Shown: positions 46,879 to 56,538 of the stretch, one piece after another
Layout: each line of letters begins with the position of its first letter
Position numbering within the stretch: position 1 is the stretch's first letter
From: Eudorina sp. 2006-703-Eu-15
Taxonomy: Eukaryota; Chlorophyta; Chlorophyceae; Chlamydomonadales; Volvocaceae
DNA: 64,000 bases
Direction: 5' to 3'
Assembly: GCA_003117195.1 (NCBI GenBank)
Contig: BDSI01000134.1
Span: forward strand, 250,501 to 314,500
The notes under the pieces: generated by a model
Told to the model about the DNA's origin: nothing
Databases searched by the model: none
What the model saw: the letters and a program-made list of their open reading frames with translations, nothing else
Position numbers and translations under genes: made by a program

Positions 46879-49578
46879 ATGCAGCCCCGCGCGCCAGCCC
46901 GCTGCTGGCCCTCCCGCGGCGCCCGCCCCGTCTCCGCCGCGCCGCTGGTTGTCTCATTCCTAGGCAACCACGTCCATGGCTGCACACGAGCGACCTGGAC
47001 GGGCGCCCAGCCGCGCGTGCAGCCGACGAGGCTTCAGCGCCGGGGCCCTCCCGGTTCGCCTCCTCAGCATCAGCAGCGGCTGCCACTGCGCCCTCTGCTT
47101 CAGCTCAATCGAGTCGCGTGGGCGGCAGCCGCGGGGGCAGCTGCGGCTGAGGGCGGCTCCTCCGCTGAGGGGACACCGCCTGCTGCTGCTGCTGCTGCTG
47201 CCGCCCTGCTGGGCGCGGCTGAGGCTGGGGCTGCGACTGCGGTGGCCTCGGCCGGCGAGGTCAGCGTCTCGCGACAAGTGGGGAAGGTACGGGGACTGCT
47301 GGTATATGGACATCGCCGCCGCGCGTGCCTGGGTTGCTTCTGTTACAAGAGGAATCAGTTCTTTTGCGAAAATTGCGACAATTTCTATGCATGAGAGTTT
47401 GAATTCGTCATCCACAGTGCATCACGCGATAGGTCCGCAGCGCTTTCTGATGCCACGGGAAATACCGCACTACCGGTTACTGACCCATCACTGACATTCG
47501 ACCCTCAGCATCTGGGGTTCGTGGCAGACCGGATGCATGTCACGAAGCCGTACCAAGCCGATGTGCGTCTGCGACTGCGACTGCGGGCTCCCTTCCCTAA
47601 GGCCGAGCCCGACCTCCTCCCTCCTGTTGTGGATGATTGTCTCTTGCCCCCTCTCTTCTCGCCGCCGCTCTGTCTCGCCCTCGATCGCTTTCCCCGCCTG
47701 TGCCTCCCCTGTGTATTCCTTTCCCCGCAGGTATTTTTGACTGTGCTACTTCGGCAGCAGGGCCAGATCTCAGACCTGCAGAAGCAACTGGAGGAGGAGA
47801 GGCGGCAGGGCCAGATCGCAGATCTGCAGGAGCAACTGGAGATGCTGCAGAGCCAGATCGCAGATCTGCGGAAGCAGCTGGAGGAGGAGAGGCGGCAGGG
47901 CCAGATCGCAGATCTGCAGAAGCAAGTAGAGAAGCAGCAAGGCCAGATAGCAGATCTGCAAAGGCAGCTGGAGGAGGAGAGGCGGCAGAAGGATGCGCTC
48001 CGCGAGGCGGCGGCGCGGAGCGCGCCCTCCCCCGCGCCGCCGCCGCCGCCGCAGCCGTCGCCCTCACCCCAGCAGCCTGAAATGCAGTCCGGAGCGCTTC
48101 GGTTGGTTGAGGCGATGGCCTCCGTCGTTTGGGGCGGCGTCGTCGGACTGGGCTTGCTGGGGCTTATGATACAAACATATGGCGATTTGGCGGTGCGTGC
48201 CGTACCGGGTACCCTCAAAATGCTTGGCTTGCCCAGATTATCCGAGGAATGGCCGGCCATCACTTAGAGCCGTACAGCGTGGTCGTGCCGTACATCCTGT
48301 CGTACATTGCACTGCGGCGTGCCGCAATAGCCGTGTGCTGTGTGGTCGGGCCGCTCGGCGACGGAGAGCCTGCTGCACTCACCCTACGAACCCGAAGGAA
48401 GCGTTGTACAGAAATGACATCGTGTGAGTGAGTGACAAATGATGTACAACACTGACGGTGGGTTCTCCTTACCGCCTTGCACCTGCAGTTTAAACTTCTT
48501 TTCGACCCGGTCAGGTTGCTGGCCTACGCCGTGGCGATGGGCTTGGCCTGCGTTTCAGCAGCCCGCTTTGCGATACTGGCAGGACTAATAATCGGTGGCA
48601 TGGCGGTACGTTCCTGAACGCGTGCTGAAATGTTTTGACTTGCCCACATTCACCATGAATGGCCGGCAACCACTTCAACTTCAGGCCAAAGAGCCGTACA
48701 GCGTGGCGTACGTTTCGTCGTACATTCCAGTGCAGTGCTCCGGAACGTCGGCGTTTGTCGCCGGGCCGCTCAGCAATAGCCTGCGCTGACACAGCGTTCA
48801 CCCTGTACGGCATTGACGACGGGCTGTCCGTACCGGTTTGCACCTGCAGGAGATATTCTTTTCCGTGCAGGATAAATTCGTTTCCTATTGGTCCGACGGA
48901 ATCAAGACCGCATGGGACCGCGTTCAGGTAAGACCGTGCGAGTTGAAACCTCAGCCAGGTTGCTTGCTGTGTCGTTACAACATTCGGCGGCGTTTAAGAG
49001 GTTTTCCTGCTCCCACCCCTGGCAGCAGCAGCAGCAGCAGCAGCCCCCGGTCCCCCTCCCCCTCCCTCGGGGCAAGGCAATGCAGCAGCCCTCCCAACCC
49101 CTGCCCCTTACCTGTGACGTGCCCCATTCCCCCCGACCACCAGGACCCCAAGGCTGCGAAGTGCGGTGCTGACGCCTCGGCGGAGAGCACTGCCGCCGCA
49201 TCTGCCGCCGCCGCACCTGCCGCCGCCGCACCTGCCGCCGCCGCCGCCGCCGCCGCCGCACCTGCCACCCCCGCAGACCGAGTGCAGCTCCCAGATGTGG
49301 ACGAGGCCGTCATCCACGACACGGACATGCCCCCGGACATGCAGGCCTTCGCCCTGATGAGTGCGCGGGAGGCGCTGAGCAGCAACGCAACGTGGGAGGC
49401 GGACTCCATCGAGCAAACCTTCGAGAGTGTGTACGTCGGCATGTGGAAGGCGACAACCGCGCCCTCGGCATCAGGTTTCGTGATGACGCGCCGCAACACC
49501 CAGGGCCGCGAGCCGGGTACCTTCATCTGCTTCACGGTCAAGGGCCGCACGATTATGGCATACGAGTTGGAGAGATGA
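46879..49578 (+). CDS. Copy C: membrane coiled-coil protein with LC8-like domain
   Basis: This is the intact member. Six exons join in phase (46879-47286, 47731-48196, 48268-48421, 48515-48605, 48850-48927, 49144-49578), giving 543 residues. In order they encode a basic Ala/Arg-rich N-terminus, six coiled-coil units (QGQIADLQKQLEEERR type), RQKDALREAAARS, and a Pro-rich hinge. Three hydrophobic segments follow (VVGLGLLGLMIQTYG; VVVPYILSYIALRRAAIAVC; LLAYAVAMGLACVSAARFAI). Then come DKFVSYWSDGIKTAWDRVQ, an Ala-rich linker and a ~95-residue C-terminal domain. That domain starts EAVIHDTDMPPDMQAFALMS, continues EQTFESVYVGMWKATTAP and GFVMTRRN, and ends FICFTVKGRTIMAYELER. The AVI-x3-DM start, the alpha-helix then K/R-x-F/Y-x3-Y spacing and the F-x-F-x-x-G end are those of LC8 dynein light chains. 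LC8 is a dimeric hub that binds short linear motifs. The membrane location and any transit peptide are inference. Confidence 0.7.
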
Positions 49579-49768
49579 AACGCTATGCGCTGGTGACGCG
49601 TAGTGGAGAGGTGTACGGCACCGGGGCCGGGAGTTCGGGACCGAAACCTGACCTGGAGGACAGGCAGGCCGGGCGGACAAACGTTTGAGCGGGAGGAGGG
49701 AAGACTCCCCAGTTTGTGTTCCCGATGCAGCGCAATGCGGGCGGCGGCGGGCGGCGGGGGGGAGCTGA

Positions 49769-49773
49769 TGTAA
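49769..49773 (+). terminator. Candidate TGTAA polyadenylation signal, copy C
   Basis: TGTAA lies 191 bp after the stop of copy C, in the same context (GGAGCTGATGTAAGCGGCC) as in copy B. Confidence 0.4.
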
Positions 49774-50361
49774 GCGGCCTCCAGCGGAGGAGATATCTTG
49801 GCCCGGGGACTTAGGGATGGCACTGCAACGTATGTATGTACGGCCCGTCGTGGCCGGTCTCGGAGCACAATCGCGTGCCGGCGTGTCGGTATGTTGTTGT
49901 TGGAGGCGGGGTCGTGCGTGTGTACGGCATTACGGCATTATGGCATGTGTGTCCATCAGGACAGTGTCCGCGGTCCGAAGGCTCCCTCCCCGCCATGTGT
50001 GACTCGGCGGGTCTGGCGCGGTGTCCAGGAGCCGCAATCCCGGCGCGCTCGTAACCTCCTGGTGTGTTGGCCGGTATGGCTGCATGGCTCCTCCCCCCTC
50101 GCGGGTGATGGAGGATGGGTGCGCAGTCCTTGGTAGGGGTCGATGAGATGAGGCCCCTTAGGTTAGAGTAGTACGGCAGGACCGTGTCAGACAACAACGG
50201 TGGGCCCGAGGTGCCTTGAAGCTGGTTATGCTGCAGTTCTGAGTACGGCAGTCAGGATGTACGGCAGCAGGCGAATGACCCGCGGGTCGTTGCAGGAGGC
50301 TCACCGACTCATGGTCCCTCGCCGACTGTCGGTCCCTGCCCGTAGACTGGATTGGGGGCGG

Positions 50362-50765
50362 GGGCATGGGAACAGGCTGGGACGTGTGATGTGCCCCGAG
50401 GCCCGCCCCATCGCCGTGTCTGATCGGATTTCCGTTCTGACACGTCCCAGTGGTCCGCATAGTCATAACACAGCCCTGGGATGGCGGGTGTGGCTATGCG
50501 GCTCGGCGGCGGGCCGTCCTGGGGCTAAGTTGCATCCCAGCGGGGGGGCATGGGAACAGGCTGGGACGTGTGATGTGCCCCGAGGCCCGCCCCATCGCCG
50601 TGTCTGATCGGATTTCCGTTCTGACACGTCCCAGTGGTCCGCATAGTCATAACACAGCCCTGGGATGGCGGGTGTGGCTATGCGGCTTGGCGGCGGGCCG
50701 TCCTGGGGCTAAGTTGCATCCCAGCGGGGGGGCATGGGAACAGGCTGGGACGTGTGATGTGCCCC
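50362..50765. repeat. 184-bp tandem repeat, just over two copies
   Basis: GGGGGCATGGGAACAGGCTG starts at about 50360, 50544 and 50728, a period of 184 bp. The first two copies are nearly identical (one clear difference, CTCGG against CTTGG), and the third is cut off after about 35 bp. Short overlapping frames inside are not supported as genes. Confidence 0.9.
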
Positions 50766-51344
50766 AAGATCAATAGTCATCAGTGTTTCGATAGTTGCCC
50801 TTCCACTGCCCGGGGGAGTTGCCCTGAGCTACTGTTCGATGCTGGACAAGTTGGCTGTTCGAAACTCCCTTTTGCAACAATCTGTGTAATGAGATCCAAT
50901 TTTCAGCACTGCCTTGAATAAAAAGATTTGAAGAGACCGGGCTGTTGCGTTGGAGCAAACTGGAACGAAAGTAGTCAACGCAGTCTTCTCTCTCCATACG
51001 TCCAGCCAGGAAACTCCTATTAAATGACTATCGCTGTTATAGTGCACAACATTTACAGGCGTTAAGGCATTCCAGACCCGTCCAAGTAAGAAAACGTTCT
51101 CGTTCAGGTCGACACGAGCTGAGCGTGAACCGACATATGCGTCCTTTTAAGTAGTATAGGTTTATTGATTATTTTTAGAAATTTAGTAAACTGATTCACG
51201 CATGCTTGCTTAGCGGTTGTGGAGAGAAGAAAACATTGTCCATCAGCTGGTACTGACGTATTTTGCTGGAGTAAATCACGAACAGTGCTGTCCTACGTAT
51301 ATTCGGATACAATGGATGCATTCGTCTCTGTTGGAATTTCTGAC

Positions 51345-51601
51345 AGGCTCGGTGCGCGCACGGATCGGTGCGCGCACCGAGCCGTACTTTGCGGCCGCCT
51401 GCCCAGCGGTCGTTTCCCTCCCAGCAACATCTGTCGGGAGGATCCTGATCGTACATTATTAATGCAAATAACAATTCTATGAATCATCGAGACAAGTGCG
51501 GACATGAGGCAGATCCGTGAAACTGGGCTCGGTGCGCGCACGGATCGGTGCGCGCACCGAGCCCAGAAACCGCGTCATTTTTCGGTGCGCGCACCGAGCC
51601 C
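51345..51601. repeat. Repeated hairpin element GGCTCGGTGCGCGCAC
   Basis: Two full hairpins at about 51345-51382 and 51529-51566 have arms GGCTCGGTGCGCGCAC and GTGCGCGCACCGAGCC around a short GGATCG-type loop. A single right arm follows at about 51584-51600. The 146 bp between the two hairpins is unrelated to them. It could be a small foldback element or its footprint. Confidence 0.7.
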
Positions 51602-51629
51602 ACTTCTGAGGCCGTTTCCTTACTGAGAA

Positions 51630-51741
51630 TAGGAAAATGCGCCTACCTTTCTTCCCTCTCATAAGAAAACGGTGACAATGAACCCAGTCATCAGGCATTT
51701 GAAGTCAAGATCGAATCATTAAGTCAGCGATGCCGCCCAAT
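51630..51741 (+). promoter_or_regulatory. Conserved 5' block before copy D
   Basis: GGAAAATGCGCCTACCTTTC, CTTCCCTCTCATAAG and GTCATCAGGCATTTGAAGTC in the same order as before copies B and C, with a small insertion (TACC) and fewer bases just before the ATG. Confidence 0.6.
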
Positions 51742-53956
51742 ATGCAGCCCCGCGCGCCAGCCCGCTGCTGGCCCTCCCGCGGCGCCCGCCCCGTCTCCGC
51801 CGCGCCGCTGATTGTCTCATTTCTAGGCAACCACGTCCATGGCCGCACACGAGCGACCTGGACGGGCGCCCAGCCGCGCGTGCAGCCGCCGAGGCTTCAG
51901 CGCCGGGGCCCTCCCGGTTCGCCTCCTCAGGATCAGCAGCGCTACCGGGTCGCGAGGGTGGCAGCCGCGGGGGCAGCTGCGGCTGAGGGCGGCTCCTTCG
52001 CTGAGGGGTCACCGCCCGCTGCTGCTGCCACCCTGGGCGCGGCTGAAGCTGAGGCTGCGACTGCGGTGGCCTCGGCCGGCGAGGTCAGCGCCTCGCGACG
52101 ACATGTGGGACAGGTACGGGGCCTGCTGGTGATGGACATCGCTGCCGCGCGCGTGCCTGGGTTGCTAGCTGCTGTTGCAAAAGACTTCATTCGCTTGAAA
52201 ACATTTGCTTCTGTTACAGTAGGTTTGCGTGTGTTGCGCAAGAATGCTCATACTGCAGTGGATTGGGGTCTGTTTCGACGGGTTGCGACACAGACTGTGT
52301 ATGTCCGTCTAGGGGTTTAATTCTTTTGCGAAGGATTACGACAATTTTCTCATGTCTTGAGATTATGTCTTGAGCCCTTTAAACAATATGAAACCTGTGG
52401 ATTCGTCATCCTCAGTGCCGCACTTGACAGCAGGTCCGCAGCGCGTGCTGATGCCACGGGAAATACCACACTATCTATCAGTTACTGACCCATCACTGAC
52501 ATTCGACCCTCAGCATCTGGGGTTCGTGGCAGACCGATATGTCACGAAGCCGTACCATGCAGATGTGCGACTGCGACTGCGACTGCGACTGCCTCCCCTG
52601 TGTATTCCTTTCCCCGCAGGTATTTTTGACTGTGCTACTTCGGCAGCAGGGCCAGATCGCAGATCTGCGGAAGCAACTGGAGGAGGAGAAGCGGCAGGGC
52701 CAGATCGCAGATCTGCAGAAGCAGCTGGAGGAGGAGAGGCGGCAGGGCCAGATCGCAGATCTGCAGAAGCAGCTGAAGGAGGAGAGGTGGCAGGGCCAGA
52801 TCGCAGATCTGCAGAAGCAACTGAAAGAGAAGAGGCGGCAGGGCCAGATCGCAGATCTGCAGAGGCAACTGGAGGAGGAGAGGCGGCAGGGCCAGATCGC
52901 AGATCTGCGGAAGCAACTGGAGGAGGAGAGGCGGCAGGGCCAGATCGCAGATCTGCAGAAGCAGCTGAAGGAGGAGAGGTGGCAGGGCCAGATCGCAGAT
53001 CTGCAGAAGCAACTGGAAGAGAAGAGGCGGCAGGGCCAAATCGCAGATCTGCAGAGGCAACTGGAAGAGGAGAGGCGGTGCAGCATTCAGGTAAGACCGT
53101 GCGGGTTGAAACCTTGGCCAAGTTTCTGCGTCGTACAATATTCAGCGTTCTGAGGCTTTCCTCCTCCCACCCCTGGCAGCAGCAGCAGCCCCGTCCCCCT
53201 CCCCCTCCCTCGGGGCAAGGCAATGCAGCAGCCATCCCGAACCCTGCCCCTTCCTGTGACGTGCCCCATTCCCCCGACCACCAGGACCCCAAGGTGGCGA
53301 AGGGCAGTGCCAACGCCTCGGTGGAGCGCGCTGCCGTTGCTCCTGCCGCCGCTGCCGCCGCCGCTGCCGCCACTGCCGACGACGACGACGATGATGACGA
53401 TGACGATGATGACGACGACGACGATGACGACGACGACGATGACGATGACAACGATGACGACGACGACGACGACGACGACAACAATGATGATGACGACGAC
53501 AATGATGATGATGACGACAACAATGATGATGACGACGACAATGATGATGATGACGACGACGATGATGACAACAATGACGACGACGACGATGATGACGATG
53601 ACGACAACGACGATGATGTCGACGATGATGACGACAACGAACGAGTGCAGCTCCCAGATGCGGGTGAGGCCGTCATCCACGACACGGACATGCCCTCGGC
53701 TATGCAGGCCTTCGCCCTGATGAGGGTGGGGGAGGCAATGTGCAGCAACGACTGGCGGGGAGAGGAAGGTATCCAGCAAACCTTCAACAGTTTCTACGGC
53801 TGCTGCTGGGTGGCGATAATTGTGCCCGTGGAATGGCGCCCGCCGTTGACGCGGCACGACGCCGAGAGCTATCTGCCCGGTACCTTCATTTCCTTCACGG
53901 TCAAGGGCCTCACGATCGCGGTGTACAAGGAGGCGGCGTACAAGGGGGACGTCTGA
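51742..53956 (+). CDS. Copy D: coiled-coil/LC8 protein, membrane exons lost, poly-Asp gained
   Basis: Three exons join in phase (51742-52113, 52620-53090, 53285-53956), giving 504 residues. An in-frame ATG 12 bp upstream (51730) is the alternative start. The coiled-coil exon opens VFLTVLLRQQGQIADLRKQ and carries nine 16-residue units. It then jumps directly to CSIQ and a GTAAGA donor that, in B and C, ends the WDRVQ exon. The hinge and every hydrophobic segment are therefore missing, apparently through one deletion between repeats. The last exon begins DPKVAKGSANASVERAAVAP, followed by an Asp tract of about 85 residues (about 53380-53640, with scattered Asn). A diverged LC8-like domain follows (EAVIHDTDMPSAMQAFALMR, then QQTFNSFYGCCWVAII, then GTFISFTVKGLTIAVYKEAA) with a few extra C-terminal residues. 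It is predicted soluble and strongly acidic. Confidence 0.65.
52645..53072 (+). repeat. 48-bp coding repeat (coiled coil) in copy D
   Basis: Nine tandem 48-bp units, each encoding one QGQIADLQKQLEEERR-type block; Lys/Glu variants alternate (KEERW, EEKRR). Related but fewer units occur in copies A (about 40490-40665), B (44020-44215) and C (47760-47990). Confidence 0.9.
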
Positions 53957-55170
53957 GCTCATGAACCCCTGGGCGCTGGGGACGGGTACCATAGTGGAGG
54001 GCTGTACGGCACCGGGACCGGGACTGAAACCTGACCTGGACGGGCAGGCAGGCCGGGCGCACGATGAGTGAGGGAGGACTCCCCTGCTTGTTGAGTTGTG
54101 CTCCGATAAGGATGTAGCGCAATGAGGGCGGCGGCGGGGAGCTGACGTCAGCGGCCTCCAGCTGAGGAGATATCTTGCCCCGGGAGGGTCGTTGTGATGG
54201 CCCTGCAACGTATGTGCGGCACTCATGACTGGTCTCGGAGCGCAATCGCCTGCAGACGTGCCGGCATGCTGTTGTTGTTATTGGAGGCGGGGTTCCGCGT
54301 GTGTACAGCAGTACGGCACCTGTGTCAGACAGTACGGCGCTGATGTCAGAGTGCACCGCGGCACAGTACGGCGGAATAAACCGGATGGATCAGCGGTGGG
54401 CCGGCCCGATGGTGCGTTGAGGCGGGTTGGGCTACGGTCCAGACGTACGGCAGTACGCAGGAGGTACGCATCAGGTTGATGACCCATGGGTCGCTGCAGG
54501 CGGCTTGGTCCCTTGCAAGCTGTCGGTCCTTGCCCCGACAATCGTTGGAGCACAATCAATCAATAGGGCCCTTGGAACCGAACGACCTTTGCAAAGCACT
54601 GGATGGATCCAAGGCTGTGCAGCTCCGGGTCTCGTCGTCTCGTCCCGTCGGTGCCCTTGCTCGTCGTACGGTGGGAACCTGTCGTACAGTGGGCCGCCGT
54701 ACGTAGCCCTCCGAGTGCTGGGCTCCCGAGGGGCCACACCTTGGGGGGCCTCATTGGAGATGTGCTGCGCTGTGCTGCGACTGTACTGTACTGTACGGCT
54801 CTGCGTTGTGTACTGCTCTGTACCGCATGGCGACGCCGGTGCTGCGGTCTCAACTCAGCTTCCCCGGGGGCCCCGGGACCCCCGGACCTCCCCCGTTCCC
54901 CCCGCTTGGTTACCCGGGTGCTGCAGAAGCACCTGGGGAGGCCGAGCTGCATTGGAGTCAATGACCGAAACCCCGTCATTTTTTAGCAAAAACATAGACT
55001 CGCGCGAGTGCAAACGGGGCATCATGTACGACACTGACGGTTGGCTGTTGGTACCGGGTACGGGGTCCCGCTTTCGTCTGCAGAAGTGCAGATAGCTGCG
55101 GGTTGGTTGCGAACCACAGCGCCAAGTCGGCTGCGTGAGGGGTACACCACCCACGGCTCAAGAACCCTCC
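53957..55170. other. Spacer after copy D
   Basis: 53957-54240 still resembles the spacers after A to C. Beyond that I see no gene. It has dense GTACGGCAG motifs (54305-54460), a GACCCATGGGTC palindrome at 54481-54492, and CTGTACTGTACTGTACGG near 54780. Confidence 0.5.
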
Positions 55171-55540
55171 TGTCCTGTCCTGTCCTGTCCTGTCCTGTCC
55201 TGTCCTGTCCTGTCCTGTCCTGTCCTGTCCTGTCCTGTCCTGTCCTGTCCTGTCCTGTCCTGTCCTGTCCTGTCCTGTCCTGTCCTGTCCTGTCCTGTCC
55301 TGTCCTGTCCTGTCCTGTCCTGTCCTGTCCTGTCCTGTCCTGTCCTGTCCTGTCCTGTCCTGTCCTGTCCTGTCCTGTCCTGTCCTGTCCTGTCCTGTCC
55401 TGTCCTGTCCTGTCCTGTCCTGTCCTGTCCTGTCCTGTCCTGTCCTGTCCTGTCCTGTCCTGTCCTGTCCTGTCCTGTCCTGTCCTGTCCTGTCCTGTCC
55501 TGTCCTGTCCTGTCCTGTCCTGTCCTGTCCTGTCCTGTCC
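55171..55540. repeat. TGTCC pentanucleotide array, 74 perfect copies
   Basis: 370 bp of exact TGTCC units without a single interruption. It is intergenic. Frames through it (SCPVL on one strand, TGQDR on the other) are artefacts. Confidence 0.98.
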
Positions 55541-56538
55541 TGCACGCTCCAGAACCGACGCGAAGCCGCCGACGGCGCAGGCCACTGCTGCTGCAGCGCG
55601 GTCCCCTCCCCGTGGGTGTACTCTGCACCGTACTCTTTTGCGCGCACGGACACCCTTCGGGCGCTGCCGTGCCCCGCCTCTCCTGCCTTGCCTACCATAC
55701 ACGCACACACGCACACACACATGCTAACGGTCGGATCCGGCGGGTCTCTAATCTAAACACACCATCACGGTCGTTACGCACTCCCATCGCAGCCTGTACC
55801 AACTGTCAAGGCTGGACTTGGCTTCTCTCGGCGGCTCAGTTTCCTTTCCTTTCCTACAATCCCAGCCAATCACAAGGGCACAACGCCCGCGAGGTACCCG
55901 AGCGCCACCAACCAGAAGCCACCCCTGGAGGCGTGGAGGACTATCCCTGGCACCGTACCAGGACTGCCGCGAAATGAGCACCAGTGGGGTGTGTGTCTAG
56001 ACCCCAGGACACAAGAGGGCCTTATGACGTGGCTGACATGGCGCAACCACATCCGTACACCGTACGGGGCGGGGTGCGCCTTCCCCACTCCCCACTCCCC
56101 TCTCGCCCGCCTCCACCCCGGCCCCCTCTCCCCCGCCATCGCGGCCGAGCGCATGTGGTGGGACAGGGGACCTCCGCGGGGCCGCGGGTGCGACCACCCC
56201 TCCCTCTGTGCACCCCCGCTACCACCCCCAGCACCCCGCCTCCCATCATGATGCCATCTTTGGAGGTCAGATCCACCTTCAGCCCCCCCTGAAGTCAGAT
56301 CCTCCTTCCCCCCTTCCTTCAGCCGCTGCACATACACCCGCTTGCTCCCCTGCGCAGCCCCAAGCAGCCGCACCGGCCCCAGCGCCCCGATGGCGCCACG
56401 GACCCGATATCGTCGCCATAGCCCTTATGGACTGAGCCGCGAATCGAACCCGGGCGCCCCAAGTGGCCACAGCCCTCGTGTGTGTCGTCTACACACACCT
56501 CGGGGGTCCCCGCGGCACATCCGCCCTAGCAGCCGACG
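55541..56538. other. Gap before the RAP gene 3' end
   Basis: No supported coding exon. It should contain the 3' UTR of the minus-strand RAP gene that stops at 56539. Confidence 0.5.

Larger units (their letters stand above)
49579..51629. other. Spacer between copies C and D
   Basis: The first ~760 bp copy the spacer after B, including TGTAA and the palindrome at 50277-50288. Then follow the 184-bp tandem repeat and an AT-richer segment (50765-51340). Last come hairpin-forming elements (51345-51601). No gene is visible. Confidence 0.55.
39819..53956 (+). repeat. Tandem array of four coiled-coil/LC8 units
   Basis: Four direct repeats start at 39819, 43146, 46879 and 51742. The duplication covers the 5' blocks, exons, introns and 3' spacers. 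For example, the spacer text around 42535-42612 recurs at 46302-46383 and 50080-50162. Copies B and C are nearly identical over long stretches including introns, implying recent duplication or gene conversion. Copy D shares its first exon and first intron mainly with B. Confidence 0.9.

Noticed and set aside
52370..53090. GPDRRSAEATGGGEAA repeat frame over the coiled-coil exon
   Set aside because: It is a second open frame of the same 48-bp repeat; it reads through the acceptor and does not join exon 1 in phase.
55041..55977. Frames of SCPVL or TGQDR repeats
   Set aside because: They come entirely from the TGTCC array, with no supporting flanking coding signal.
56430..56470. tRNA-like T-arm (GGGTTCGATTCGCGG on the minus strand)
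   Set aside because: No matching acceptor, D or anticodon arm upstream; the putative 3' acceptor strand has no partner.
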